A stretch of DNA of 6,537 bases from an uncultured Alphaproteobacteria bacterium (GTDB lineage Bacteria; Pseudomonadota; Alphaproteobacteria; RF32; CAG-239): contig CATGXW010000045.1 of the NCBI GenBank assembly GCA_949542085.1, positions 1 to 6,537 of the forward strand, written 5' to 3'. Below are positions 1 through 5,730 of this stretch, one piece after another. A program made the position numbers and the translations under genes. Numbering within the stretch: position 1 is the first letter of the stretch; every line of letters begins with the position of its first letter. Below the pieces are notes generated by a model that saw only the letters and a list, made by a program, of their open reading frames with translations, made no database searches and was not told the origin of the DNA.

Positions 1-52
1 CCCCCGCCGTTAACAAAATCAAAGGCTTGGATTGTTTCTTAGTTGTTTTCAT
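1..52 (-). CDS. murG: MurG N-terminus (partial, runs off the left edge)
   Basis: Only the first 17 codons and one further base are present. They read MKTTKKQSKPLILLTAG, and the last base begins another Gly codon. A short basic start followed by a hydrophobic strand and a TAGG-type glycine-rich loop is how MurG begins (family motif TGGTGGH). MurG is the peripheral membrane glycosyltransferase that adds GlcNAc to lipid I to make lipid II. The ATG at 50-52 lies inside the 3' end of ftsW, overlapping it by 14 bases in another frame. A strong Shine-Dalgarno, GGAGGAT, sits at 57-63 within ftsW, four bases before the ATG. ftsW followed by murG is the usual gene order, which supports the call. The identification rests on a short stretch plus context. 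Confidence 0.75.
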   Translation of the reverse strand, partial: MKTTKKQSKPLILLTAG

Positions 53-1172
53 CTTTATCCTCCGCATGAACATTTTTACGCGTAATCGCCAAAAGCATTC
101 CCACACCGAAAGCCGTTGCCAATAGTGACGACCCTCCGTACGAAATAAAAGGCAGTGTCATCCCTTTTGTCGGCATCAGATGCAGGGTTGACGCCATATT
201 GATAATTCCCTGCAATCCGAAACTGGCGGCTAGACCGGATGACGCCATTACAATAAACAAATTATTGTCACGACTTGATATCAACATCGCTCTGATAACA
301 ACGCAAGCATACAAAGCCACAATCACCAAACACAACAACAAACCGTATTCCTCCGCAGCCACGGCAAAAATGAAATCGGTGTGCGCATCGGGAATATGCA
401 TCTTAACCACGCCTTCCCCCGGTCCCATTCCGAACAGATTACCGTTCTGGAAAGCGTCAAGTGATTTTCGCACCTGATAACTCAGATTATTTTCCGAAGC
501 CAAAAACTGTTGCACACGAACCTGCACATGAGGAAAAATAAAATAGGCCGCCACTAGCGAACAAAGACCGGCGCCGCCTAAAATCAGCACTAAAGCCATC
601 GGTAATCCGGCCAAAAAGAACTGAAACAACCAAATTGTACTGACAACAATAGACATTCCGACATCCGGTTGCAACAACAACAATAACAACGTAAAACCAA
701 ACAAACCGACCGACAGCGCGTTCCCCGGAAAATCACGATACCGTTTCTGACCGTCAAACAACCATGCGGCCACCACAATAAACGTCGGCTTAATAAATTC
801 TGACGGCTGTAAAGAAAAACCCAAAATTCTGATCCAGCGTGATGCACCTTTGGTTTCCTCGCCCCAAAATAGTGTCATAATCATCAAAACAATTGTCACG
901 GCATAACCGACAATTGCTGTTCGTCTGATTTCTTTTAGCCCCTGCATTGACAAGAAAATCATCAAAGCATAAGCCAACGGTAAAAAGAACAATTGCCGCT
1001 TAATAAAATGAAAGCTCCCCACACCGATACGATTTGCCACGGCCGGACTTGCAGAAAAGTTCAGAAAAACGCCGATAGCAATAATCAGCGTTATCATTGT
1101 CAATAAGACCTTATCGACTGTCCACCACCAATTGGCGGTTATACTGCGGCTATTTCGGGAAAAAGCAATCAC
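39..1172 (-). CDS. ftsW: FtsW, septal peptidoglycan glycosyltransferase
   Basis: This 377-residue SEDS-family integral membrane protein polymerises lipid II into glycan strands at the division septum, working with the transpeptidase FtsI (PBP3). About ten hydrophobic segments are visible. SEDS landmarks are present: KGASRWI with QPSEFIKP at residues 108-129, the loop PDAHTDFIFAVAAEEYG at 261-277 (its Asp266 corresponds to the residue considered catalytic in SEDS proteins), and the C-terminal block MPTKGMTLPFISYGGSS at 333-349. Gene order favours FtsW over RodA. The start is GTG (complement of 1170-1172), chosen because GGAGG lies five bases upstream (complement of 1178-1182). The gene follows the mraY stop after 12 bases, and its 3' end overlaps murG, so the three are probably one transcript. 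Length is normal for the family. Confidence 0.96.
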   Translation of the reverse strand: MIAFSRNSRSITANWWWTVDKVLLTMITLIIAIGVFLNFSASPAVANRIGVGSFHFIKRQLFFLPLAYALMIFLSMQGLKEIRRTAIVGYAVTIVLMIMTLFWGEETKGASRWIRILGFSLQPSEFIKPTFIVVAAWLFDGQKRYRDFPGNALSVGLFGFTLLLLLLQPDVGMSIVVSTIWLFQFFLAGLPMALVLILGGAGLCSLVAAYFIFPHVQVRVQQFLASENNLSYQVRKSLDAFQNGNLFGMGPGEGVVKMHIPDAHTDFIFAVAAEEYGLLLCLVIVALYACVVIRAMLISSRDNNLFIVMASSGLAASFGLQGIINMASTLHLMPTKGMTLPFISYGGSSLLATAFGVGMLLAITRKNVHAEDKDENN

Positions 1173-1184
1173 CCAAACCTCCTT

Positions 1185-2261
1185 CTACTTTATCTGCAAA
1201 GCCAGCAAACCGACAACAACCAACACGGCGGCCACGATCCAAAAACGGATAACGACCCGTGTTTCCGGCCACCCCAATTGTTCAAAATGATGATGTATCG
1301 GCGCCATTCTAAAAAATCTTTTACCACCGGTACGCTTAAAATAAGCAACCTGTATCATAACCGACAAAGCTTCCACAACAAACACACCGCCGACAACTGC
1401 CAACAAAATTTCTTGTTTGACCATAACGGCGATTGTTCCGAGCAAACCGCCCAAAGCCAGAGAACCGGTATCCCCCATAAACACTTTAGCCGGCGCGGCA
1501 TTAAACCATAAAAAGCCCAAACACCCACCGATAACCGCCGCGCAAACGACAGCAATTTCAGCCGCTCTCGAAACTGGCGACAGATAGAAGAAAGTCACCA
1601 AATCAGAACCGCAAATATAAGCGACAACCATAAAGAACACCAAAGCGGCTATCATCAACCCCGACGCCAAACCGTCTAAACCATCGCTCAAATTAACGGC
1701 GTTGGAAGCCCCGACAATCACCACCATCGCAAACGGCACATAGAACCAACACAAATTAATACTCAAATTGATAAAGTAAGGAACATTCAAAACAAAACGA
1801 CTTTCTTCCGGCGTTTCATAACTGATAACCGCCACCGCAATTAAAGCCGTCGCAAACTGCAAAAACAATTTCATTTTGGCAGACATGGCATTCGCCGTAT
1901 TTTTCGTAACCTTAACATAGTCGTCAACAAAACCGACAAAACCATAAACCAACAAAACAACAACAGAAATCCACACCCACGGATCCGTCAAATCACAACA
2001 CAACAACACCGCCAAAACAGAACTGCCCAAAATCAGCAAACCACCCATTGTCGGCGTTCCTTTTTTAGTCAGTAAATGCGACTGCGGACCATCCTCGCGA
2101 ATTGGCTGTCCCTTTCCCTGATGAGCACGTAGAAAATCAATCAGTCGCTCACCGTACGACAAAGACAAAATCAAAGAGATAAAGAAAGCCAAAAACACTC
2201 TGGTATAAACAGTATTCAAATATTCTGGAAAAGAAAAACTATTAAAAAGATATTGCAACAT
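1185..2261 (-). CDS. mraY: MraY, phospho-MurNAc-pentapeptide-transferase
   Basis: MraY transfers phospho-MurNAc-pentapeptide from UDP to undecaprenyl phosphate at the inner membrane, forming lipid I. From the ATG at 2259-2261 the protein has 358 residues, close to the roughly 360 usual for the family, and starts MLQYLF as MraY proteins do. Motifs seen are KKGTPTMGG (66-74), FVDDYVKVTKN with the Asp113-Asp114 pair (111-121), NLSDGLDGLA (190-199), FMGDTGSLALGG with Asp264 (261-272), and PIHHHFEQLGW (321-331). These cover the known Mg2+-binding and catalytic positions. A longer reading from a TTG at 2337-2339 would add 26 atypical residues and is not preferred. The ribosome site before the ATG is weak (TTGGA). 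It is the first gene of its transcript here: an unrelated gene runs divergently upstream, where murF would often lie. Confidence 0.96.
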   Translation of the reverse strand: MLQYLFNSFSFPEYLNTVYTRVFLAFFISLILSLSYGERLIDFLRAHQGKGQPIREDGPQSHLLTKKGTPTMGGLLILGSSVLAVLLCCDLTDPWVWISVVVLLVYGFVGFVDDYVKVTKNTANAMSAKMKLFLQFATALIAVAVISYETPEESRFVLNVPYFINLSINLCWFYVPFAMVVIVGASNAVNLSDGLDGLASGLMIAALVFFMVVAYICGSDLVTFFYLSPVSRAAEIAVVCAAVIGGCLGFLWFNAAPAKVFMGDTGSLALGGLLGTIAVMVKQEILLAVVGGVFVVEALSVMIQVAYFKRTGGKRFFRMAPIHHHFEQLGWPETRVVIRFWIVAAVLVVVGLLALQIK

Positions 2262-2297
2262 CGGAAAATTCCAAATTTTAGAGTTAAATTTGTATTG

Positions 2298-2303
2298 AGT
2301 ATA
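2298..2303 (-). promoter_or_regulatory. Candidate -10 element for mraY-ftsW-murG
   Basis: The complement reads TATACT, a good sigma-70 -10 match, 36 bases before the mraY ATG. No convincing -35 lies 16-18 bases further upstream, so this is a weak call. It is offered because mraY faces a divergent gene and must have a promoter in this region. Confidence 0.3.
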
Positions 2304-2333
2304 AGCGCCAAAATCTAAAAAGAGTCTTAAATT

Positions 2334-2351
2334 CGGCAAAATAATTTGCCG
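2334..2351. repeat. Perfect inverted repeat between mraY and the methyltransferase gene
   Basis: CGGCAAA (2334-2340), a four-base ATAA spacer, and TTTGCCG (2345-2351) form a perfect 7-bp inverted repeat. It sits between the candidate promoter elements of the two divergent genes and directly before the TTGCAT at 2354. This placement suits an operator. A transcribed hairpin is less likely because no T-run directly follows it on either strand. Confidence 0.5.
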
Positions 2352-2353
2352 GC

Positions 2354-2382
2354 TTGCATTTATATTTTTTTGCTGTTAAATT
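2354..2382 (+). promoter_or_regulatory. Candidate weak promoter for the RNA methyltransferase gene
   Basis: TTGCAT at 2354-2359 and TAAATT at 2377-2382 are separated by 17 bases, ending 23 bases before the ATG. Each box matches the sigma-70 consensus only in part (3 of 6 and 4 of 6), so the support is mostly spacing and position. Confidence 0.3.
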
Positions 2383-2405
2383 AACGCCAAAAGAAAGGAC
2401 AAGCC

Positions 2406-3617
2406 ATGCAATCAGGAGCGCGGTATCAAGCCGTTTTAGACCTTATCACCTCAATTTTTGAAAACAAACATCCCGCGGACAAAATCATCAACGACTATCT
2501 GCGCGCCAGAAAATATATCGGCTCCAAGGACAGACGCTTTATCACCGAACAAGTCTGGACAATCATTCGCAACCGCCGCAAGCTGGAGTTTGACGCTCAA
2601 AGCACGGAACCGAGAAAAATCCTTCTTACCGCTAACAAAAACAATATTGAAGACATATTTGACGACAGTCGGTACGGCTTATCGCCGCTGAGCGATGAAG
2701 AAAAATCATGGCTCAAACAGGAAAACACCCAACCCTACCCCGATGATGTTGAAGCTGAGTGCCCGCAATGGCTGTTCGCAAAAATCAAAAATATGGAACT
2801 ATGCAAAGCGCTCAACCGTCCGGCACCCGCAGATTTCAGAATCAACTTTTGCAGCCGAGAAGAAGCGCTTCGCCATCTGGAAGCAGAGGGGATTTACGCT
2901 GTTCCGACACCATATTCCCCATTAGGACTGAGAATTGACGAACGCATCAGCACCGGCAACTGCATCGCCTATCAGGAAGGGTTGATTGAAGTTCAGGACG
3001 AAGCCTCCCAACTGGCCGCCCTGCTTTGCGATGTTAAACCGGAACACAAAATCATGGACTATTGTTGCGGCGCCGGCGGAAAAAGCCTGACATTAGCCCA
3101 CCTTCTCAACAACAAAGGACATATTTTGGCGCACGATATTAACGCCAAACGTCTGGAAGCCATCAAACCCCGCTTGCAACGCCTCAATGTCAAAAACATT
3201 GAACTGACCGATATCGTCGCCTCAACGGATCGTGATTTTGACCGTTTTATCATTGACGCCCCCTGCTCGGGAACCGGAACTTGGCGTCGCGCGCCGGATG
3301 GAAAATTCCGCCTGTCCCCCGGCTTGCTGAAAGGATTAACACAGACACAGGAAGATCTTCTGTCGCTTGGCGCTGAAAAGACCAAATCCGGCGGACGCCT
3401 GATTTATATCACCTGCTCGATTCTTCCGGATGAAGATGAAGAAGTCATCAACAAATTTCTAAACACACACCCCGAATTTTCTCCGGTTAACATGAAAGAA
3501 CTTTGGGAACAAAAAACAGGACTGCCCTACCCGCACAAATCAGAAAAATACCTGAAGATGTCCCCTCTTTCCACCGGAACAGACGGATTTTTCATCTGCG
3601 TTCTGCAAAAACACTAA
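2406..3617 (+). CDS. rsmB: RsmB/NOP-family RNA (cytosine-5) methyltransferase
   Basis: This 403-residue SAM-dependent enzyme methylates carbon 5 of a cytosine in RNA. For RsmB itself the target is 16S rRNA C967. The first 65 or so residues resemble the NusB-like RNA-binding domain of RsmB (YLRARKYIGSKDRRFI at 31-46). The Rossmann methyltransferase domain follows. It has the lead-in QDEASQLAA (197-205), SAM loop MDYCCGAGGKS (217-227), motif IV DAPCSGTG (284-291, Cys287), motif VI ITCS (335-338, catalytic Cys337), and the C-terminal block MSPLSTGTDGFFICVL (385-400). Both cysteines of the two-cysteine mechanism are present. The ATG follows AAGGA at 2395-2399 with six bases between. Alphaproteobacteria can carry more than one paralogue of this family, so the exact target base, and hence the symbol, is an inference. 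Confidence 0.9.
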   Translation: MQSGARYQAVLDLITSIFENKHPADKIINDYLRARKYIGSKDRRFITEQVWTIIRNRRKLEFDAQSTEPRKILLTANKNNIEDIFDDSRYGLSPLSDEEKSWLKQENTQPYPDDVEAECPQWLFAKIKNMELCKALNRPAPADFRINFCSREEALRHLEAEGIYAVPTPYSPLGLRIDERISTGNCIAYQEGLIEVQDEASQLAALLCDVKPEHKIMDYCCGAGGKSLTLAHLLNNKGHILAHDINAKRLEAIKPRLQRLNVKNIELTDIVASTDRDFDRFIIDAPCSGTGTWRRAPDGKFRLSPGLLKGLTQTQEDLLSLGAEKTKSGGRLIYITCSILPDEDEEVINKFLNTHPEFSPVNMKELWEQKTGLPYPHKSEKYLKMSPLSTGTDGFFICVLQKH

Positions 3618-3632
3618 AACAGACAAAAAGCC

Positions 3633-3661
3633 TTGACCAATCACGCCAAATAGATTATACC
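3633..3661 (+). promoter_or_regulatory. Sigma-70-type promoter for the FHA-like gene
   Basis: TTGACC at 3633-3638 (5 of 6 match) is followed after exactly 17 bases by TATACC at 3656-3661 (4 of 6). It begins 16 bases after the methyltransferase stop. The expected start near 3668 gives a leader of roughly 85 bases before the next ATG. A second AT-rich -10-like stretch, TATTAT around 3680, has no good -35. Confidence 0.55.
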
Positions 3662-3753
3662 ATAACCATTCTCAGATGTTATTATAGATTTTTTATGTCC
3701 TCGTAGCGTTTGGCACCGCAACACCAGAGGTTCACGCCACTAATCCGAAAAAA

Positions 3754-4077
3754 ATGGATAAAGAAAACAAAAGAAAAAATGGTCCGTTACCGACATCGGC
3801 TCGCTGTATCTGCACCCTTCGGACTCCCAAAGACTGCAACCTGCTCCTCGCCGGCATATACCGTTGCCGCATAACCAAGGAACAGCTTGCCGACATCAAA
3901 GACGAAGGCTACCTCACCATCGGATGCAGCCCTCAAAACAACATCGTCGTAACAAACATCATCTGCCCTCTCAACCCTAAAAAATGCGTTGAGGAGCTTC
4001 ATTGTTTCGTCTATCAAAAAGGCAAAACATATTGGATTTACGACAATTCGACGACCGGAACCATGATTGAGCTTTAA
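3754..4077 (+). CDS. Small cysteine-rich protein with a degenerate FHA-like domain
   Basis: This is a 107-residue protein with a basic, polar start (MDKENKRKNG), no signal peptide and no membrane segment. Residues 54-107 resemble a forkhead-associated (FHA) domain. LTIGCSPQNNIVV (54-66) matches the 'IGRspdNdIvl' strand, ELHCFVYQKG (81-90) matches the 'SRxHaxi' strand, and YDNSTTGTMIEL (96-107) matches 'DlgStNGTxv'. FHA domains bind phosphothreonine, but the usual Arg (IGR), Ser (SRxH) and Asn (STNGT) are here Cys58, Glu80 and Thr101. Only the His (His83) remains, so phosphopeptide binding is doubtful. Eight cysteines (18, 20, 28, 38, 58, 71, 78, 84) are unusual for this length. The gene has its own promoter and terminator. 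There is no clear Shine-Dalgarno, so the start is uncertain. No function is assigned; the FHA relation is my inference from motifs. Confidence 0.7.
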   Translation: MDKENKRKNGPLPTSARCICTLRTPKDCNLLLAGIYRCRITKEQLADIKDEGYLTIGCSPQNNIVVTNIICPLNPKKCVEELHCFVYQKGKTYWIYDNSTTGTMIEL

Positions 4078-4091
4078 ACCGCCGCTCACCC

Positions 4092-4134
4092 CAAAATAAA
4101 AACGCTTCCTGCTCAAGGAAGCGTTTTTATTTTG
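4092..4134. terminator. Strong bidirectional intrinsic terminator
   Basis: CAAAATAAAAACGCTTCC (4092-4109) and its exact reverse complement (4117-4134) form an 18-bp stem with a seven-base loop, TGCTCAA. The GC-rich top (CGCTTCC/GGAAGCG) followed by a T-rich run on either strand is the classical form. It lies between two convergent genes, 14 bases after the FHA-like stop and directly after the stop of the leftward FlhB-like gene, so it probably serves both. Confidence 0.9.
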
Positions 4135-4136
4135 AT

Positions 4137-4451
4137 TTATAATTCCTTACCATTTTGGCGATAAACATAAGAAATAATCTCCGCCACTGCGGCAAAAGCC
4201 TCCAAAGGAATTTCTTCATTAATATCAACGGTTTTCAAAATCTGCACCAAATCGGCATCCTGACGGATCTCAATATTATTATCCAATGCCAGCTGCACAA
4301 TCCTTTCGGCCACTTCCCCCTGCCCTTTGGCCAAAACCGTGGGCGCGTTATGTTTATCCTTTTCATACCCCAATGCCACGGCATAATCTGTGGAAAAGCC
4401 TAAAGCATTCTTGTTTTTAGACGCGCTTTCGCTATGATTGTTATCAGACAT
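4137..4451 (-). CDS. Standalone FlhB C-terminal-domain homologue (FhlB-like)
   Basis: This 104-residue soluble protein matches only the cytoplasmic C-terminal domain of FlhB, the switch protein of the flagellar type III export gate. DYAVALGYE (22-30) corresponds to the strand after the autocleavage site of FlhB. APTVLAKGQGEVAERIVQLA (36-55) and IPLEAFAAVAEIISYVY (81-97) match the FlhB core and final helix. The four-helix membrane domain is missing, and the NPTH cleavage motif is replaced by FSTD (19-22). Such separate paralogues (FhlB, also called FlhB2 or FlhX) occur in several bacteria and are thought to support substrate switching in export; that role is known family context, not shown here. 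The ATG at 4449-4451 follows GAGG at a spacing of five. It is divergent from the flagellar operon and ends at the shared terminator. A possible but poor promoter is TTGCCA (complement of 4501-4506) with TAAGTT (complement of 4478-4483). Confidence 0.85.
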   Translation of the reverse strand: MSDNNHSESASKNKNALGFSTDYAVALGYEKDKHNAPTVLAKGQGEVAERIVQLALDNNIEIRQDADLVQILKTVDINEEIPLEAFAAVAEIISYVYRQNGKEL

Positions 4452-4517
4452 GAAGACCTCGCTGTTTTCCTTGCTTAAACTTAATAACTTTTACAGTGCT
4501 TGGCAAGTGTTTTTAAA

Positions 4518-4533
4518 CGGCACGTTTTTTGCA
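4518..4533 (+). promoter_or_regulatory. Sigma-54 (RpoN) -24/-12 promoter of the flgB operon
   Basis: CGGCACGTTTTTTGCA matches the sigma-54 consensus TGGCACG-N4-TTGCA with one change in the first base. The invariant GG (4519-4520) and GC (4531-4532) are separated by ten bases, as required. Transcription should start near 4544, leaving a leader of about 34 bases before flgB. Sigma-54 control of basal-body operons, with an activator such as FlbD, is established in alphaproteobacteria such as Caulobacter. This pairing of promoter and operon makes the call strong. Confidence 0.8.
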
Positions 4534-4538
4534 TGTTT

Positions 4539-4560
4539 ACCGCATGTGGGGACATACGGT
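4539..4560. repeat. Inverted repeat at the start of the flg operon transcript
   Basis: ACCGCATGT (4539-4547) and ACATACGGT (4552-4560) form 9-bp arms with one mismatch (C4543 with A4556) around a GGGG loop. The repeat overlaps the predicted start site and ends five bases before the Shine-Dalgarno. It may be a protein-binding site or a leader hairpin. GCATGT also recurs as a direct repeat at 4531-4536 and 4542-4547, 11 bases apart. Confidence 0.5.
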
Positions 4561-4577
4561 TTTTGGGGAATAAAGTT

Positions 4578-4971
4578 ATGGATTTAGCAAATCTTTCCGT
4601 TTTCGGATTGGCGCAAAAAAATATGGAATATCTGTCGGCCAGAGAAAAAGTCCGGCAATATTGCCAATGCCAGCACACCGGGATATCTTCCCAAAGATAT
4701 TACCAAACCAGAATTCAGCAAACACGTGGTTGCCAATCTTCCGATGAACACCACCAACCCCAAACACTTAACCGGAAATTCCTTTAAAAAGGAAATGCAG
4801 ATTTATACCCCTCCGGTCGATTCTGCCCTGACCATTGACGGCAACGGCGTTATTCTGGAAGAGCAGATGAACGAAGCCAGTAAAACCAGCAGTGAATACA
4901 AAAAGATGATTACCATCTACAACAAATACAAAACCCTGCTGCAAATCGCCAACACCAAAATCAACACATAA
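4578..4971 (+). pseudogene. flgB: FlgB, flagellar basal-body rod protein, frameshifted
   Basis: FlgB is a proximal rod subunit of the flagellar basal body. Reading starts at ATG 4578, eight bases after GGGGA (4565-4569), and gives 26 good residues up to position 4655 (MDLANLSVFGLAQ, then YLSAREKV). The family motif NIANASTPGY then continues in the +1 frame from 4657 and stays open for 104 codons to TAA 4969-4971, ending like FlgB (YKKMITIYNKYKTLLQIANTK). In the starting frame translation stops at 4785-4787, giving 69 residues. FlgB proteins usually have three residues between the Val of RxKV and the Asn of NIAN. Here there are four bases, so a net loss of about five bases is inferred. The joined product would be about 130 residues, normal for FlgB. 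The break could be a real mutation or a sequence error; flgC and fliE downstream are intact. Confidence 0.88.
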
Positions 4972-4985
4972 AAAGGAAGTCGTCA

Positions 4986-5399
4986 ATGTCAGGAAACCTC
5001 ACAATCAGTGCCGATATCGCCGCTTCCGGAATGAAAGTGCAGGCTGAGCGTCTGAAAGTCATTGCCCAAAACATGGCCAATGCGGAATCAGTCTCGACGG
5101 AAAAAGGCGGAGAACCCTATCGCCGTCAAGTTGTCAGCTTCCAAAATTATGTTGACGCAACAACCGGTGCCGAAATGGTTCGTGTTGATAAAATTGTCAA
5201 AGACATGTCTCAGTTTGAAAAAAAATATGCCCCCAACCATCCGAGCGCCGATGCTCTGGGCTATATTTCCCTACCCAACGTCAATCCTTTGGTGGAAATG
5301 ATGGACATGAAAGAAGCGCAACGCGCCTATGATGCCAATATGAACATGTTAAAAACCGCGCGCGAAATGAACGCCAGTGTTTTGGACATATTAAAATAA
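4986..5399 (+). CDS. flgC: FlgC, flagellar basal-body rod protein
   Basis: FlgC is a proximal rod subunit exported through the flagellar type III apparatus and assembled with FlgB, FlgF, FlgG and FliE. The protein has 137 residues and is complete. The N-terminal rod motif is ISADIAASGMKVQAERLKV (7-25) with NMANAES (29-35) and GGEPYRRQ (41-48). The middle has YAPNHPSADALGYISLPNVN (81-100), and the C-terminal helix is EMMDMKEAQRAYDANMNML (104-122). Both the N- and C-terminal heptad helices that pack into the rod are present. The ATG follows AGGA (4974-4977) at a spacing of eight, 14 bases after the flgB stop. It is part of the sigma-54-driven operon and is followed by fliE after 13 bases. Confidence 0.96.
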   Translation: MSGNLTISADIAASGMKVQAERLKVIAQNMANAESVSTEKGGEPYRRQVVSFQNYVDATTGAEMVRVDKIVKDMSQFEKKYAPNHPSADALGYISLPNVNPLVEMMDMKEAQRAYDANMNMLKTAREMNASVLDILK

Positions 5400-5412
5400 A
5401 GAGGATAAATGA

Positions 5413-5730
5413 ATGATCAGCAACATCTCCAACGCATTAAACGCTTACCAACAAGCTCTGGGACGTATCGGCGCCCAAACACAAAAAGTTGAGCAAGAAG
5501 TTGTTAATCCCACCGCCGGATTCGGTGACATGGTCAAATCCGCTATTGAAGACACCACCGCCTTGCACAAACAAAGCGAACAAATGACCATTCAAGGCAT
5601 CCAAGGCAAAGCCGATATCCAAGATGTTGTCTTGGCAGTCTCTAATGCCGAAAGCGCTCTAGAAACCGTTGTTGCCGTCCGCGATACCGCAATCAAAGCC
5701 TACAACACCATCATGCAAATGCCGATTTAA
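5413..5730 (+). CDS. fliE: FliE, flagellar hook-basal body complex protein
   Basis: FliE joins the MS ring to the proximal rod and is among the first proteins exported by the flagellar apparatus. The 105-residue protein is the normal length. The C-terminal part DVVLAVSNAESALETVVAVR (71-90) with AYNTIMQMPI (96-105) matches the conserved FliE helix ending in VRNKxxxAYxEIMxMxx. The N-terminal half is variable in this family, as here. The ATG follows GAGGA (5401-5405) with seven bases between; an earlier ATG at 5409 is in another frame and is not used. Its TAA shares one base with the ATG of the next gene (TAATG), which suggests translational coupling. Confidence 0.95.
   Translation: MISNISNALNAYQQALGRIGAQTQKVEQEVVNPTAGFGDMVKSAIEDTTALHKQSEQMTIQGIQGKADIQDVVLAVSNAESALETVVAVRDTAIKAYNTIMQMPI

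Noticed and set aside
2262..2339. N-terminal extension of MraY from a TTG codon
   Set aside because: It adds 26 residues without family support, whereas the ATG at 2259-2261 gives the usual length and N-terminus.
3662..3694. Possible terminator (ATAAC ... GTTAT stem followed by T-run) after the methyltransferase gene
   Set aside because: The stem is only five mostly A-T pairs, does not lie next to the T-run, and sits immediately after a good promoter.
3697..3745. tRNA or small stable RNA in the leader of the FHA-like gene
   Set aside because: No cloverleaf, T-loop consensus or convincing long stem could be folded by eye.
3688..3753. In-frame extension of the FHA-like protein that would read like a signal peptide (FYVLVAFGTATPEVHA)
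   Set aside because: The only possible start is ATT at 3688, without a ribosome site, and the segment has no basic residues at its start. A stop (TAG) lies just before it at 3685.
3787..4116. Long reading frame on the opposite strand of the FHA-like gene
   Set aside because: It shows no recognisable motifs, runs into the terminator stem, and lies against the strand that has the promoter and FHA-like pattern.
4500..4577. Upstream extension of flgB from a TTG at 4500
   Set aside because: It would run through the sigma-54 promoter, and FlgB proteins start at the MDL position used here.
4641..4659. Programmed ribosomal frameshift in flgB at the AAAAAG run
   Set aside because: The run is not in the frame needed for a -1 slip, the required shift is +1, and the joined product would still lack two residues of a conserved helix. 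FlgB is not known to use frameshifting.
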